The notes: generated from the sequence alone by a model not told the origin. A stretch of DNA of 64,000 nucleotides from Bacteroidetes bacterium 43-16 (GCA_001897525.1 MKTB01000003.1:1-64000), one strand, 5' to 3'. Shown: positions 34,410 through 42,383, counted from the stretch's first letter. Numbers and translations: made by a program.

Positions 34410-34690
34410 TGGATGCCTTTCTTTAAAATTTTCTCTGATTGCTTTCAGGGAAATTATACACCTCCTTTTTTTAAAATTTTGAAATGGGAGAGCGTAAATA
34501 GCAGAACATTTCGGTATGCGATTAGAAAAAGCGATTGAGTAATGCCTATTAATGACTATGAATAGTTATAAATGGTTGCGTGCGTATTCTGATATGCCGT
34601 TTCATAACCATTGACAGGGTTTTACACATACAAAAGCATTCAAGCTTTATCTAATGTCATGCTAACCTGAACGCAAAACAGGAGTGCAGA

Positions 34691-34879
34691 ATGAAAAAAG
34701 AAGTTATCGTGACGGATGAAAATATTGAACAAGCTTATATCATCATGGCAAATATTGTCCGCAACTACGGCGACAAATATTTAACCATTTTTAAGCGTAT
34801 CCATGACGAGCGGGAAGTGAGAAAAGCCAATCAGGAGTTGAGAAATATTGCTTTACAGGTTTCTAGCAACAAAATGTAG
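34691..34879 (+). CDS. Small helical protein of unknown function
   Basis: 62 aa, begins MKKEVIVTDENIEQAYIIMANIVRNYGDKYLTIFKRIHDEREVRKANQ and is probably all-helical. An AGGAG ribosome site 8 bases before the ATG supports it as a real gene. It resembles short conserved element proteins but has no known role. Confidence 0.6.
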   Translation: MKKEVIVTDENIEQAYIIMANIVRNYGDKYLTIFKRIHDEREVRKANQELRNIALQVSSNKM

Positions 34880-35023
34880 GGAATTCCCCTATTTCTATTT
34901 CAGAAAACATTTAGCAACTTTACAGCTATTTATCCTTTAAGATAGATGCTATAGCTAAATTATAAGACTTTCTTTCATCAAATATTTTTTCTCTTTTTTA
35001 ATATATAACAAACGGTACAAACA

Positions 35024-36676
35024 ATGAAGATTAAAAGAATTAAAATTGAAAATTTTCGATCAATTGAGGCGGCAGAATTTTCAACCTCGGATTTCAACAT
35101 TTTTGTTGGTCAAAACAACTGTGGTAAAACCAACTTTTTCGAAGCCATTGAATTCTTTTTTAATGGCTTAGGTAGAGGAGCTAATATCAACGAACTAAAA
35201 TTCAGACGAGATAGCGAAAGAGAAATTCTTGTCGAAATTGAATTCGAGGGAGCATTAGATGGGGCAGCAAAAATGCAACACGCTGCTAATAAATCAAAGA
35301 TTGAAAATGCTTTAAACGGATCGGATAGCGTAATTCTAAGAAGGCTAAGTAGCACTGTAAGCAAACGAAAAATGTTTATAGGTGAAAATGAAGTGCAACC
35401 AGGTACGGGGTTTGATGCTGCCTTAAACGATTTCTTGCCCAAATTTGAATATATAAGCACCAAACAATATTATGATGCTGTTGCCAAATATTCAAAAACC
35501 ACACCAATCGGTGTGATGCTTTCCGGTGTTTTAAATGTGATTTTGCAAGGGAACCAACAATATCAGGAATTTCAAGATAAATTCTCCGAATTGTTTGAAG
35601 ACGATGGTTCCGAAATAAAAAAACAATTTGAAGCTATCGGAAATAAGGTTAAAATTCATTTAGAAAAGCAGTTTCCCGATACAACTAAAGTAAAATTTGA
35701 AGTAACCGCCCCTGCATTTGATGATTTATTGAAAAGCTTTTCTACGTCTATTGATGATGGAATAGAAACATCCGCAGAGGAAAAAGGTGATGGTATGCAA
35801 AGAGCTTTAATGCTTGCTATCATCCAAGCATACGCTGATTTTCGTAAACAAGGAGATGATACAGGTAAATCATTCTTGTTTTTTATTGATGAAGCTGAAT
35901 TACATTTGCATCCAACAGCCCAGCGTAATTTAAAAAATGTTCTTCATACGCTCTCGCAAGATACGGATCAGGTATTTATAAACACCCATTCTTCCGTCTT
36001 TGTTGCTGATAACTATCCTAATCAATCAATCTTGAAAGTAGAGAAAAGCGAAGGGAATACAGATATAAAGGTGACAACTGATTTAGAAAAACCCTATATC
36101 GTTTTTGAATTATTAGGGGGAAGCCCATCTGACCTTTTACTTCCCAGAAACTTTTTAATTGTTGAAGGAGAGAGTGAGTTTGAATTACTTACACGAGTAA
36201 TAAATAGATTTTATTCCGACAAGCCTGTTGTTCAGATCATCAAAGCAAATGGAGATATTGAGCAAGCAAAAAGAACAATTAATGCTATTGAGAAAGTATT
36301 TATCCCATTAAACACAAGTATTTATGCAGATAAATTAGTTATTTTACTTGATTGTCCGAGCGATCAAACTGTAGCTGGTGTAAATAATTTCAAAGCTAAC
36401 AACAACCATTTATCTGAAAATGGACAAATTCATATTTTAGCACATCGAGATATTGAACAAAGCTATCCTGATCAGGAGTGCGATATCTATACAAACTGGC
36501 GCAAAACACAAGAACAACTTGATGAAGTAAATCCAGCAGGGAGAAAGATAATTACAGGTACAAAGAAAAAGCAATTAGCGAAGTATGTCGGTAATAATAT
36601 TACGAGAGAACAATTTGAAGCTGATTTAAGTATTTGTCACGATGCTTTGAAAAAATGTTGGGAGCTTGCATTTTAA
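35024..36676 (+). CDS. OLD-family ATP-dependent nuclease (AAA + TOPRIM)
   Basis: The 550-aa protein has an SMC/ABC-like ATPase start (MKIKRIKIENFRSI, Walker A GQNNCGKTN about 29-37), the ABC-type late half (SAEEKGDGMQRALMLAI; Walker B FFIDEAELHLHP about 286-297; NTHSSVFVADN) and a C-terminal TOPRIM domain with LIVEGESEFELL (about 377-388). In the second TOPRIM motif the usual DxD is replaced by ILLDCPSD, so metal binding may be altered. OLD proteins are DNA nucleases used alone or with a UvrD-like partner in defence (Gabija). No such partner is next to it; it stands alone, followed by its own terminator. Confidence 0.85.
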   Translation: MKIKRIKIENFRSIEAAEFSTSDFNIFVGQNNCGKTNFFEAIEFFFNGLGRGANINELKFRRDSEREILVEIEFEGALDGAAKMQHAANKSKIENALNGSDSVILRRLSSTVSKRKMFIGENEVQPGTGFDAALNDFLPKFEYISTKQYYDAVAKYSKTTPIGVMLSGVLNVILQGNQQYQEFQDKFSELFEDDGSEIKKQFEAIGNKVKIHLEKQFPDTTKVKFEVTAPAFDDLLKSFSTSIDDGIETSAEEKGDGMQRALMLAIIQAYADFRKQGDDTGKSFLFFIDEAELHLHPTAQRNLKNVLHTLSQDTDQVFINTHSSVFVADNYPNQSILKVEKSEGNTDIKVTTDLEKPYIVFELLGGSPSDLLLPRNFLIVEGESEFELLTRVINRFYSDKPVVQIIKANGDIEQAKRTINAIEKVFIPLNTSIYADKLVILLDCPSDQTVAGVNNFKANNNHLSENGQIHILAHRDIEQSYPDQECDIYTNWRKTQEQLDEVNPAGRKIITGTKKKQLAKYVGNNITREQFEADLSICHDALKKCWELAF

Positions 36677-36682
36677 TTTCTC

Positions 36683-36725
36683 AATTAAGGGAGCGTGCTT
36701 AGTATTTAAGCCGACTCCCTTAATT
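36683..36725 (+). terminator. Terminator of the OLD gene
   Basis: AATTAAGGGAG pairs with CTCCCTTAATT, with an inner GCTTA/TAAGC stem. It lies 7 bases after the stop and forms a long two-stage hairpin. Confidence 0.7.
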
Positions 36726-36852
36726 ATTTGCATGCTTATTGTATGCAATTACCGAAAAATTTCTTACAAAGTTGAACTATTCACCATCACAATCTATCAC
36801 ATATTGCTTTACAGGTAGCGTCAAAAATGCAATAATTAGATGTAAGATTTCC

Positions 36853-37085
36853 TGTCACATTATTAGTAAAACATACTGTCACATACAGAAATAGCATGTA
36901 GCCAATAAGTGTCTGATAAATCTTATAGCCAGTGGAAAGAGTGTCTAATATGTGCCCGACACCCTCTCCGCCATTTTTCTTGTGTTTTATAGGTATTTAT
37001 ATCCTTATAAAATAACAAGAAAATTGCTTTTTGCATCACTTGCATAAATGGTTGTTATAGGAAAGTGGCACATGATTTGTCACAT
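36853..37085 (+). repeat. TGTCACAT direct repeats before the second integrase
   Basis: TGTCACAT occurs at 36853-36860, 36877-36884 and 37078-37085 (the first two 24 bp apart), plus the near match TGGCACAT at about 37066. They lie in a 370-base gene-free stretch leading to the second integrase ATG and resemble arm-type binding sites. Nothing else was seen in this stretch except the tRNA-Ser-like tail at 36961. Confidence 0.5.
36961..36973 (+). other. tRNA-Ser-like acceptor tail with encoded CCA
   Basis: ACCCTCTCCGCCA followed by TTTTT has the form of a tRNA-Ser 3' end (acceptor strand CCTCTCC, discriminator G, CCA). There is no T arm before it, so it is not a tRNA gene. As a 13-base match it could be chance, but its place before an integrase fits a relic attachment site. 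Confidence 0.35.
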
Positions 37086-37096
37086 GGTGCTGTCCT

Positions 37097-38371
37097 ATGT
37101 CCTACCTTTTGAAGCGTGCAAACACCTACTATTACAACCGTAACACCCCTACCATTTACCGTGATCTTGACCCGCGCAAGAACGTGCGTATTTCTCTTGG
37201 CACGGCTTGCAAACGTACTGCATTGCGGAAATCATTGGCATTAGATGATTCCGTTGTGGAGTATTGGCAAAGCCTCCTTTCCGATAGTCAAAGCCACGAC
37301 CTTGAACGATTTGGAAAAATCGTTCATACAGCCCGCCAAATGGGCTTTGCCTATAAGCCAATCACCGAAATAGCAGCCCTGCCTATGCAGGAGCTATTAG
37401 AGCGGATATTGGCTTTACAGAGCGCATCCGAAAAACAGGTTAAAGCCGTTTTGGGTGGTAAAGAAGCGTCCAGCATCAGCCTAAGCCAAGCCTTAGAAAA
37501 ATACTGGCAGTTATCGCAAGACCTTGTATTCAACAAATCGGAAAGCCAGATAAGAAAGTGGCGTAATCCTCGTATCAAAGCCCTTAATAGCTTTATTGCC
37601 ATTGTCGGCGACAAGCCATTAAAAGAGATCACCAAAAGCGACATTACGGACTTTAGGGAATGGTGGGTAAAAAGGGTAAATAATGAGAACAAAGACCCTG
37701 ACAGTGCCAACAAGGATTTTATTCACCTGAAAGGCATTTTAGAGCTTGTTTCAGACCATGAAAGTATCGGGCTGGACATTTCCCACCTGTTTAAGAAAAT
37801 CAAGCTAAAAAAGGCGATTAAACAAACAAGGCTCCCCTTTACTTCGGAGCAAATTGTTTCGCTTGTAAACAATCCTAAGCTTTCAGAAATGGGAAGCGAT
37901 GGGCGCAATCTGCTTATGATCGTTGCGGAAACAGGCGCACGACCATCTGAAATTATCGGGTTACTGCCCGAAGATATTGTTCTTAATGATGCAATACCCC
38001 ATATCTGCATCAGGAACCGCAAAGATAAAATGCTGAAAACGCCACATAGCGAAAGAACAATTCCTTTGGTGGGCTATGCCTTAGAAGCATTCCGCAACTG
38101 TCCAAACGGATTTTTAAAATACCGCAATAAGCCCGACAACCTAACCAATGCAATTAGCAAATTTCTGCGGGATCATCGTTTAACTCCCTCCAAGCAGCAT
38201 ACCGTTTATTCTTTGCGGCATAGCTTCCAAGACAGGATTTTAAGTGTCAATGCGCCTGATCGGGTGCAAGCTGAATTGATGGGGCATAAATTCAACCGCC
38301 CTAAATACGGCAACGGGGCAAGTCTGGAACAAAAAAGAGATTGGCTGAATAAAATTAGGCTTACCACCTAA
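37097..38371 (+). CDS. Second tyrosine recombinase/integrase (DUF6538-type)
   Basis: The 424-aa protein starts MSYLLKRANTYYYNRNTPTIYRDL, the N-terminus of the DUF6538 integrases found mainly in proteobacterial elements. It has a SAM-like domain (about 125-235) and a full catalytic set: Arg about 282 in ETGARPSEI, YSLRHSF with Arg about 374, LMGHKF and a late Tyr in PKYGNGAS. It is unrelated to the integrase at 12674. A higher GC content than the adjacent cargo is visible. It may be the integrase of an older element nested inside this one, or serve the neighbouring operon as a cargo carrier. Confidence 0.88.
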   Translation: MSYLLKRANTYYYNRNTPTIYRDLDPRKNVRISLGTACKRTALRKSLALDDSVVEYWQSLLSDSQSHDLERFGKIVHTARQMGFAYKPITEIAALPMQELLERILALQSASEKQVKAVLGGKEASSISLSQALEKYWQLSQDLVFNKSESQIRKWRNPRIKALNSFIAIVGDKPLKEITKSDITDFREWWVKRVNNENKDPDSANKDFIHLKGILELVSDHESIGLDISHLFKKIKLKKAIKQTRLPFTSEQIVSLVNNPKLSEMGSDGRNLLMIVAETGARPSEIIGLLPEDIVLNDAIPHICIRNRKDKMLKTPHSERTIPLVGYALEAFRNCPNGFLKYRNKPDNLTNAISKFLRDHRLTPSKQHTVYSLRHSFQDRILSVNAPDRVQAELMGHKFNRPKYGNGASLEQKRDWLNKIRLTT

Positions 38372-38373
38372 TT

Positions 38374-39021
38374 TTATTCAGATTCAAGATTGCTTTCAAA
38401 TGCAGCTTTCATATTTTCTATCTCTAGAAGGATCATATCAAGATTGCCATGTTGACTTTCATCGGAAAAGTAATTAGTCAATCCTGTATCTAGATGATCT
38501 TTCCAATTCAACAATGCATCAAAATATAATTCATCAATATAGCCTTTTTCGTTAGCTGCCTTCTCTCCAACATAACCATTATAAGGAATTGATGTTTCAT
38601 TTCTGAAAATTATAGTGGGGTCAACAATAGCCCCTATGCTTTCTCTAGCTCTTAACTCAAAGAATCCATAGACATTCAAAACAAGAGCATTAAAATTCCT
38701 ATCATCACCTTGTTTAATAACTGACGTCAGTTGTTCCTTACTCGGCAAAAGCGGAAAAAAATCTCTTACAACAAAAATATTGTAATATAGCTCTCCATCT
38801 GGCTCAAACAAACTCGAAGATTCTTTGTTAATCATCCAGATTTGACCATCAATTTCAATCGGAGTGTTAAATACCTGCAGTTTAGTTAAATCGTGAGTAT
38901 TATTTGTTAGAAACTCTGAACCTTCCAGACCATTAAATTCAACTTTTTTCCAAGTTTGCTTGTCATTCTGTAATCGGAAACGGGCACCTCTACCGGATAA
39001 TTCAATAAAATAATTGATCAT
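38374..39021 (-). CDS. Unknown protein, last gene of a four-gene operon
   Basis: 215 aa, soluble, with MINYFIELSGRGARFRLQNDKQTWKKVEFNG, IDGQIWMINKESSS and FFELRARESIGAIVDP. No family recognised. It ends 2 bases before the stop of the second integrase (convergent) and starts about 100 bases after the membrane-tail protein, so it is probably the last gene in the minus-strand unit. Confidence 0.55.
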   Translation of the reverse strand: MINYFIELSGRGARFRLQNDKQTWKKVEFNGLEGSEFLTNNTHDLTKLQVFNTPIEIDGQIWMINKESSSLFEPDGELYYNIFVVRDFFPLLPSKEQLTSVIKQGDDRNFNALVLNVYGFFELRARESIGAIVDPTIIFRNETSIPYNGYVGEKAANEKGYIDELYFDALLNWKDHLDTGLTNYFSDESQHGNLDMILLEIENMKAAFESNLESE

Positions 39022-39119
39022 TTACGTTAAGATTGAAAAATGTTTAGTAATAAAGAATTATGCGATTAAAAAAGCACAGAAAAGACTGATGCCCTTCCTA
39101 TGCTTAAAAAGTAATTTGA

Positions 39120-39614
39120 TTAATTTGCTCCTTGACAAATATAATCTATATCAGAGGAAAGTGCACAAACAAAATAACAAGAAACAACAATCCCAACAAC
39201 AGGATTAGTTATACCTAATCCTGCTAGCGCAACATTTGAAAAATAGAATTTAACAACATCTTTCCATGCATCTGAAGCTCCTTGCTGAACAAAGCTCTTA
39301 TCTGGATTTGATTGCACTAATTTACAAAGGACAGTCTTTAAGCTCCTAACCATTTCAATGAGCTTGTCTTCTATATCTTGTATTTTAAACCCTTTATAGA
39401 GTTCGTCCGGTAAGCCTTGTTGATTATCATAGAACAATTCTAAACAGTCTACAGTAAAACTATCAGGGTTTACTTTAGCATCATTAATTAATAGATGATG
39501 AAATTTTTCGCTCAATTCTTCCATTGAGTTCTTGTATATTTTTTCATCATTATCACTTAAATTTTCTGATACAAACTGTAATAAATATTCAACTTGTTCC
39601 TTTTTGTTGCTCAT
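39120..39614 (-). CDS. Helical protein with C-terminal membrane segment
   Basis: 164 aa. The first 120 residues are charged and helical (MSNKKEQVEYLLQFVSENLSDNDEKIY; IEDKLIEMVRSLKTVLCKL); the end holds a hydrophobic segment GLGITNPVVGIVVSCYFVCALS. Its start codon shares a base with the stop of the protease-like gene at 39614, so the two are translationally coupled. I do not recognise the family. A soluble helical head plus one membrane anchor is a design seen in membrane-acting effectors, but that is inference. Confidence 0.6.
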   Translation of the reverse strand: MSNKKEQVEYLLQFVSENLSDNDEKIYKNSMEELSEKFHHLLINDAKVNPDSFTVDCLELFYDNQQGLPDELYKGFKIQDIEDKLIEMVRSLKTVLCKLVQSNPDKSFVQQGASDAWKDVVKFYFSNVALAGLGITNPVVGIVVSCYFVCALSSDIDYICQGAN

Positions 39615-41194
39615 TATATTAAAATTTTTGGATAAAAGTCTGCTCCCATTTTTATAATTGGGTTGTAATAAATAATCTCTTTTGAAATACCTTTCTTTTT
39701 AGAATCTGTTGCATCAAAAATGAGTTCAAGTTCAGTTTTTCTATTTCTGCTATCTGTATCAAGCCAACCAATTGTAATGGCACGAGCGCGCCATAAGTAT
39801 TTTGCGTACCCTTTCTTCAATATTTTCTCACGATCTATAACATCTGGTTGACTTAATATATCCTTTTTAAAGTCACCAACTTCTGTAAGAAATATTTCCC
39901 ACTCAAAATATTGGAAATCAGATCCTGTTAAAGTGGATAATTCTTTCATCAACAAGTCTAGTTTACTAGAAAATCCTTGTACCTCATCAAGAATATCATG
40001 ATAACTAATTCTGATCTTATGATACAGAGGGATAATTAAACCTTCAATTATAGCAACTTTATGCTCTTTGTATTTTTTCTTAGCAGTTGGTTTTGGTGCA
40101 TGCCAAGTTGTGGAAACCTTCTGCCCAGTTGATTCTCCTATCTTACAATAACTATTATCAAATTCCATTTTTGTAAATGGACACAACTGATCATCATGTA
40201 CATAAAATTGCGTCATCCTTGATGTCAGTAATCTTAATCCATCAGACATCGGAAGTTCTCCTTCACCTCCTTCAAATGAAAAACCATTTATTGTTACAGC
40301 ATGATAACTTTTGCTGTTTTCATCGATTACAACCTTACCATCCTTTTCTAATTCGTTATATAATGATAATCCACAAATTAACGGAATCCCAGCTTTTAAA
40401 TAAGCGTATATATGAGATTTAATATTTCTATGTTGCTTTAGTCCAACTAACAAAGGATTCAATCCTAATTTTGATACCGCTACTCCCATTTGTTGCTGAC
40501 TCAACCCTATGCTAGGAAAACTTCTCATGTAAGAAGTTTCCGACAGCGCAAGTTTTGTGACCTCAGAAGGGGATGGAATACGATGCTGAAAACGTTTGCC
40601 AGTAATGTTAAATGCAGACCACAAAGCAATAGAGGCACAAACAGCTACTGTTTCATCTTGCTCTTGAAACGCCATACTTTGTACTTTTAGCTCAATCCCG
40701 TAAAGATTTACCGAATAATCTCTTTTTGCATGGTATCTTCTATTCCTCTCTTCATCTTCTTCATAATGCCTTATACAAGTACGACCAAGCATGAATCCAT
40801 TTTTAGCAGGCTTTAAGACGATAAATCCTAAATAATTGTCTTGCAAACTATACAGAGTTTTATCGTCTAAGCCTTCTGTCCAAATTTTTTTTAGTAGCCT
40901 ATTAGAAAATGAGAATTTTTCACCACGCTTATTATTACCCTTAAAGAAGTGTAAGCGCTTACAAAATCTATTATAATCCTGAAAACATCGTGCATAAAAA
41001 TTAGCGTAATCTTCCAAATAGTCTTTATCAACATAATTAGGCTCTATAAGAAACCTATCTGCCTTTAAATTTGCAAGTGTCTTTTCAAATGCTAAACTTG
41101 TCTGTGAATTATTTCCCGTCAACAGTTCAATTAAAGCCTTAGATTCTGTTTTGTAAGAATAAGTAGAGTTATCCTTTAATAAAGTAGAGGCCAT
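39614..41194 (-). CDS. Cysteine-protease-like protein (C39/papain-like fold), unknown family
   Basis: 526 aa, no signal peptide, no membrane helix. The middle shows the order of a papain/C39-like enzyme: Gln then Cys about 186 in QDETVAVCASIALWSAF, a long helical linker, His about 298 in SYHAVTINGFSF, and Asp about 334 in FYVHDDQLCPF. The flanking N-terminal 170 and C-terminal 190 residues are of unknown type. It is the central gene of a four-gene minus-strand operon beside the second integrase. The catalytic reading is my inference from motif order; the family itself I do not recognise. It may process the neighbouring proteins. Confidence 0.6.
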   Translation of the reverse strand: MASTLLKDNSTYSYKTESKALIELLTGNNSQTSLAFEKTLANLKADRFLIEPNYVDKDYLEDYANFYARCFQDYNRFCKRLHFFKGNNKRGEKFSFSNRLLKKIWTEGLDDKTLYSLQDNYLGFIVLKPAKNGFMLGRTCIRHYEEDEERNRRYHAKRDYSVNLYGIELKVQSMAFQEQDETVAVCASIALWSAFNITGKRFQHRIPSPSEVTKLALSETSYMRSFPSIGLSQQQMGVAVSKLGLNPLLVGLKQHRNIKSHIYAYLKAGIPLICGLSLYNELEKDGKVVIDENSKSYHAVTINGFSFEGGEGELPMSDGLRLLTSRMTQFYVHDDQLCPFTKMEFDNSYCKIGESTGQKVSTTWHAPKPTAKKKYKEHKVAIIEGLIIPLYHKIRISYHDILDEVQGFSSKLDLLMKELSTLTGSDFQYFEWEIFLTEVGDFKKDILSQPDVIDREKILKKGYAKYLWRARAITIGWLDTDSRNRKTELELIFDATDSKKKGISKEIIYYNPIIKMGADFYPKILI

Positions 41195-41203
41195 AAAATG
41201 GAA

Positions 41204-41422
41204 TTATTTTACAATCTCGAAAGGCTTATGCAACATTTCATTTGATACGCGGGTATCAAATGCACTTTCTCGGCACTGGATATTTTTTGCGGCTTCATTT
41301 GCTTCGTTAACAAGTTGCTCAATTTCTTCTTTAGAGCGTTTGCCTTCAACAGCAGCTTTAAAATTCTCAATAGACATATCTAACAGCCTATTGCTTTTAG
41401 TTGTTTCTTCGAGTGTTGCCAT
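41204..41422 (-). CDS. Small helical protein, first gene of the protease-like operon
   Basis: 72 aa, predicted mainly helical (NRLLDMSIENFKAAVEGKRSKEEIEQLVNEANEAAKNIQ) with a non-helical tail (FDTRVSNEMLHKPFEIVK). It ends 9 bases before the protease-like gene. It could be a regulator, substrate or antitoxin of that protein; no family recognised. Confidence 0.6.
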   Translation of the reverse strand: MATLEETTKSNRLLDMSIENFKAAVEGKRSKEEIEQLVNEANEAAKNIQCRESAFDTRVSNEMLHKPFEIVK

Positions 41423-41849
41423 GTGTGTCGTTTTAATAAAAGGAGTGCAAAATTAAGAACAATTTTTTAATTAAAATCATTATAATGCTAAAATAAATAA
41501 AACAACAAATAATATTTAGTTTACTTATTCACAGGCATCTAACAAAATTTCTCTCTGTTTTTCAATCACCTATTAAAATGGACAATAATTATTCCTACTA
41601 AATTTTGTTCAATTTAACCGTTTTTCATCAAAAACATTTCAAATCAATACTTAGAACGATAGAAAACAAGCGATTTTTAAAGCGTCTATTTAACCCAATC
41701 GAGCTCAATCACCACTTGGAAATTCCCATGGAATACTTGTTTCTTTAGTCAATAACGCCAATTGGCTCATGCATTGTTACATACATATACTTCTCCAACC
41801 ATTGAAATAGTGCATTCCATTTTTTCGGTGCCCCAAACCAAGTGCTAAT
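41423..41849. other. AT-rich non-coding region with decayed insertion sequence
   Basis: No intact gene. The first 200 bases are AT-rich and likely hold the promoter of the protease-like operon. From about 41690 the composition changes and fragments of coding are visible, leading into the transposase remnant at 41850; this part is probably the decayed 5' portion of the same insertion sequence. Confidence 0.45.
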
Positions 41850-42017
41850 CTCCATATCAAAACTCACTACAAAACCATTGTGAACTATTTTGACAACAGG
41901 CCTAACAGTGCATCCGCAGAATCATTCAATGCTAAGATCAAGGCCTTCAGAAGACAATTTAGGAGAGTAAGGTCTGTTGAATTTTTCTTATTCAGGATCG
42001 CTAAACTTTATGCTTAA
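41850..42017 (+). pseudogene. Transposase 3' remnant (ISL3/ISAon1-like)
   Basis: The frame reads to a stop at 42017 with YFDNRPNSASAESF and NAKIKAFRRQF followed by VEFFLFRIAKLYA, the usual C-terminus of the DDE transposases of Bacteroidota ISAon1-type elements. Upstream, the frame breaks into stops, so only the last 55 or so codons are left. TCCACAAGTTTTT after the stop is probably the insertion-sequence end. A shorter remnant with the same tail is at 12332-12385. Confidence 0.75.
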
Positions 42018-42056
42018 TAATGGTTGCTCCACAAGTTTTTAATTTGATCCATTTTC

Positions 42057-42076
42057 TGTGCAAATCCTGTGCAAAT
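42057..42076 (+). repeat. Right arm-type integrase repeat
   Basis: TGTGCAAATCCTGTGCAAAT, base for base the same as 12635-12654 and in the same orientation. It lies 72 bases inside the right core. Its placement argues that the right junction is the first tRNA-Asn (42123) and not the second. Confidence 0.75.
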
Positions 42077-42113
42077 AAAAAAGGGTTTCAGTTTTAAAAC
42101 GCTGAAACCCTTT
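42077..42113 (-). terminator. Terminator of the rebuilt tRNA-Asn gene
   Basis: AAAGGGTTTCAG pairs with CTGAAACCCTTT, followed on the minus strand by a T-run. The sequence differs from the other tRNA-Asn terminators, as expected if it came with the element. Confidence 0.85.
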
Positions 42114-42122
42114 ACTGGCTTG

Positions 42123-42196
42123 CTCTCCCTGCTGGACTTGAACCAGCGACCCCCTGATTAACAGTCAGGTGCTCTAACCAACTGAGCTAAGGAAGA
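42123..42196 (-). tRNA. tRNA-Asn (GTT), rebuilt at the right junction
   Basis: A complete cloverleaf of 74 bases: acceptor TCTTCCT/AGGGAGA, D arm GCTCAGTTGGTTAGAGC, anticodon arm CTGACTGTTAATCAG (anticodon GTT, Asn), T arm GCTGGTTCAAGTCCAGC, discriminator G. CCA is not encoded. The 5' half is equal to the second copy, while the T arm differs from both the second copy and the left fragment, consistent with a chimera of chromosomal 5' half and element-supplied 3' half. Confidence 0.95.
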
Positions 42197-42348
42197 ATTT
42201 TTCAATCCGCTTTCCGCTGATTGGACTGCAAATATAAGGAGCGTTTTGGATTCTCCAAATATCTTTTTTCACCGAACAGCAAAGCTATATGTTTTTATTA
42301 ATCCACAAGTTTTGCTATTGATCACTAACCCCTCAAAAATCAGGGCAT

Positions 42349-42381
42349 AAAAAAAAGAGACCACATTACTGTGATCTCTTT
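42349..42381 (-). terminator. Terminator of the second tRNA-Asn
   Basis: AAAGAGACCACA pairs with TGTGATCTCTTT, followed on the minus strand by eight T. It is nearly the same as 12451-12482. Confidence 0.85.
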
Positions 42382-42383
42382 TG

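Larger units (their letters stand above)
12510..42167. mobile_element. Integrative mobilizable element in tRNA-Asn (about 29.6 kb)
   Basis: The limits are the two copies of the 20-bp core GACCCCCTGATTAACAGTCA (12510-12529 and 42148-42167), which is the anticodon stem-loop plus neighbouring bases of tRNA-Asn. The left copy is in a truncated tRNA, the right in a rebuilt one. Identical 20-bp tandem repeats lie about 105 bp inside the left core and about 72 bp inside the right one, as arm sites would. Contents: integrase next to the left end, a coupling ATPase, a MobF relaxase, a primase-like and an ArdC-like protein, plus cargo. No VirB/Tra channel genes were found, hence mobilizable rather than self-transmissible. 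Base composition is lower in GC than the flanks by eye. Confidence 0.88.

Noticed and set aside
34880-35023. Retron-type or other RNA gene before the OLD nuclease
   Set aside because: OLD proteins are effectors in some retrons, but there is no reverse transcriptase in the element and no strong RNA fold in this stretch.
36961-36973. A functional tRNA-Ser gene
   Set aside because: Only the acceptor tail is present; there is no T arm, anticodon arm or long variable arm before it.
36853-37085. CRISPR array
   Set aside because: The TGTCACAT repeats are 8 bases long with unequal spacing and no cas genes; no CRISPR was found elsewhere in the window.
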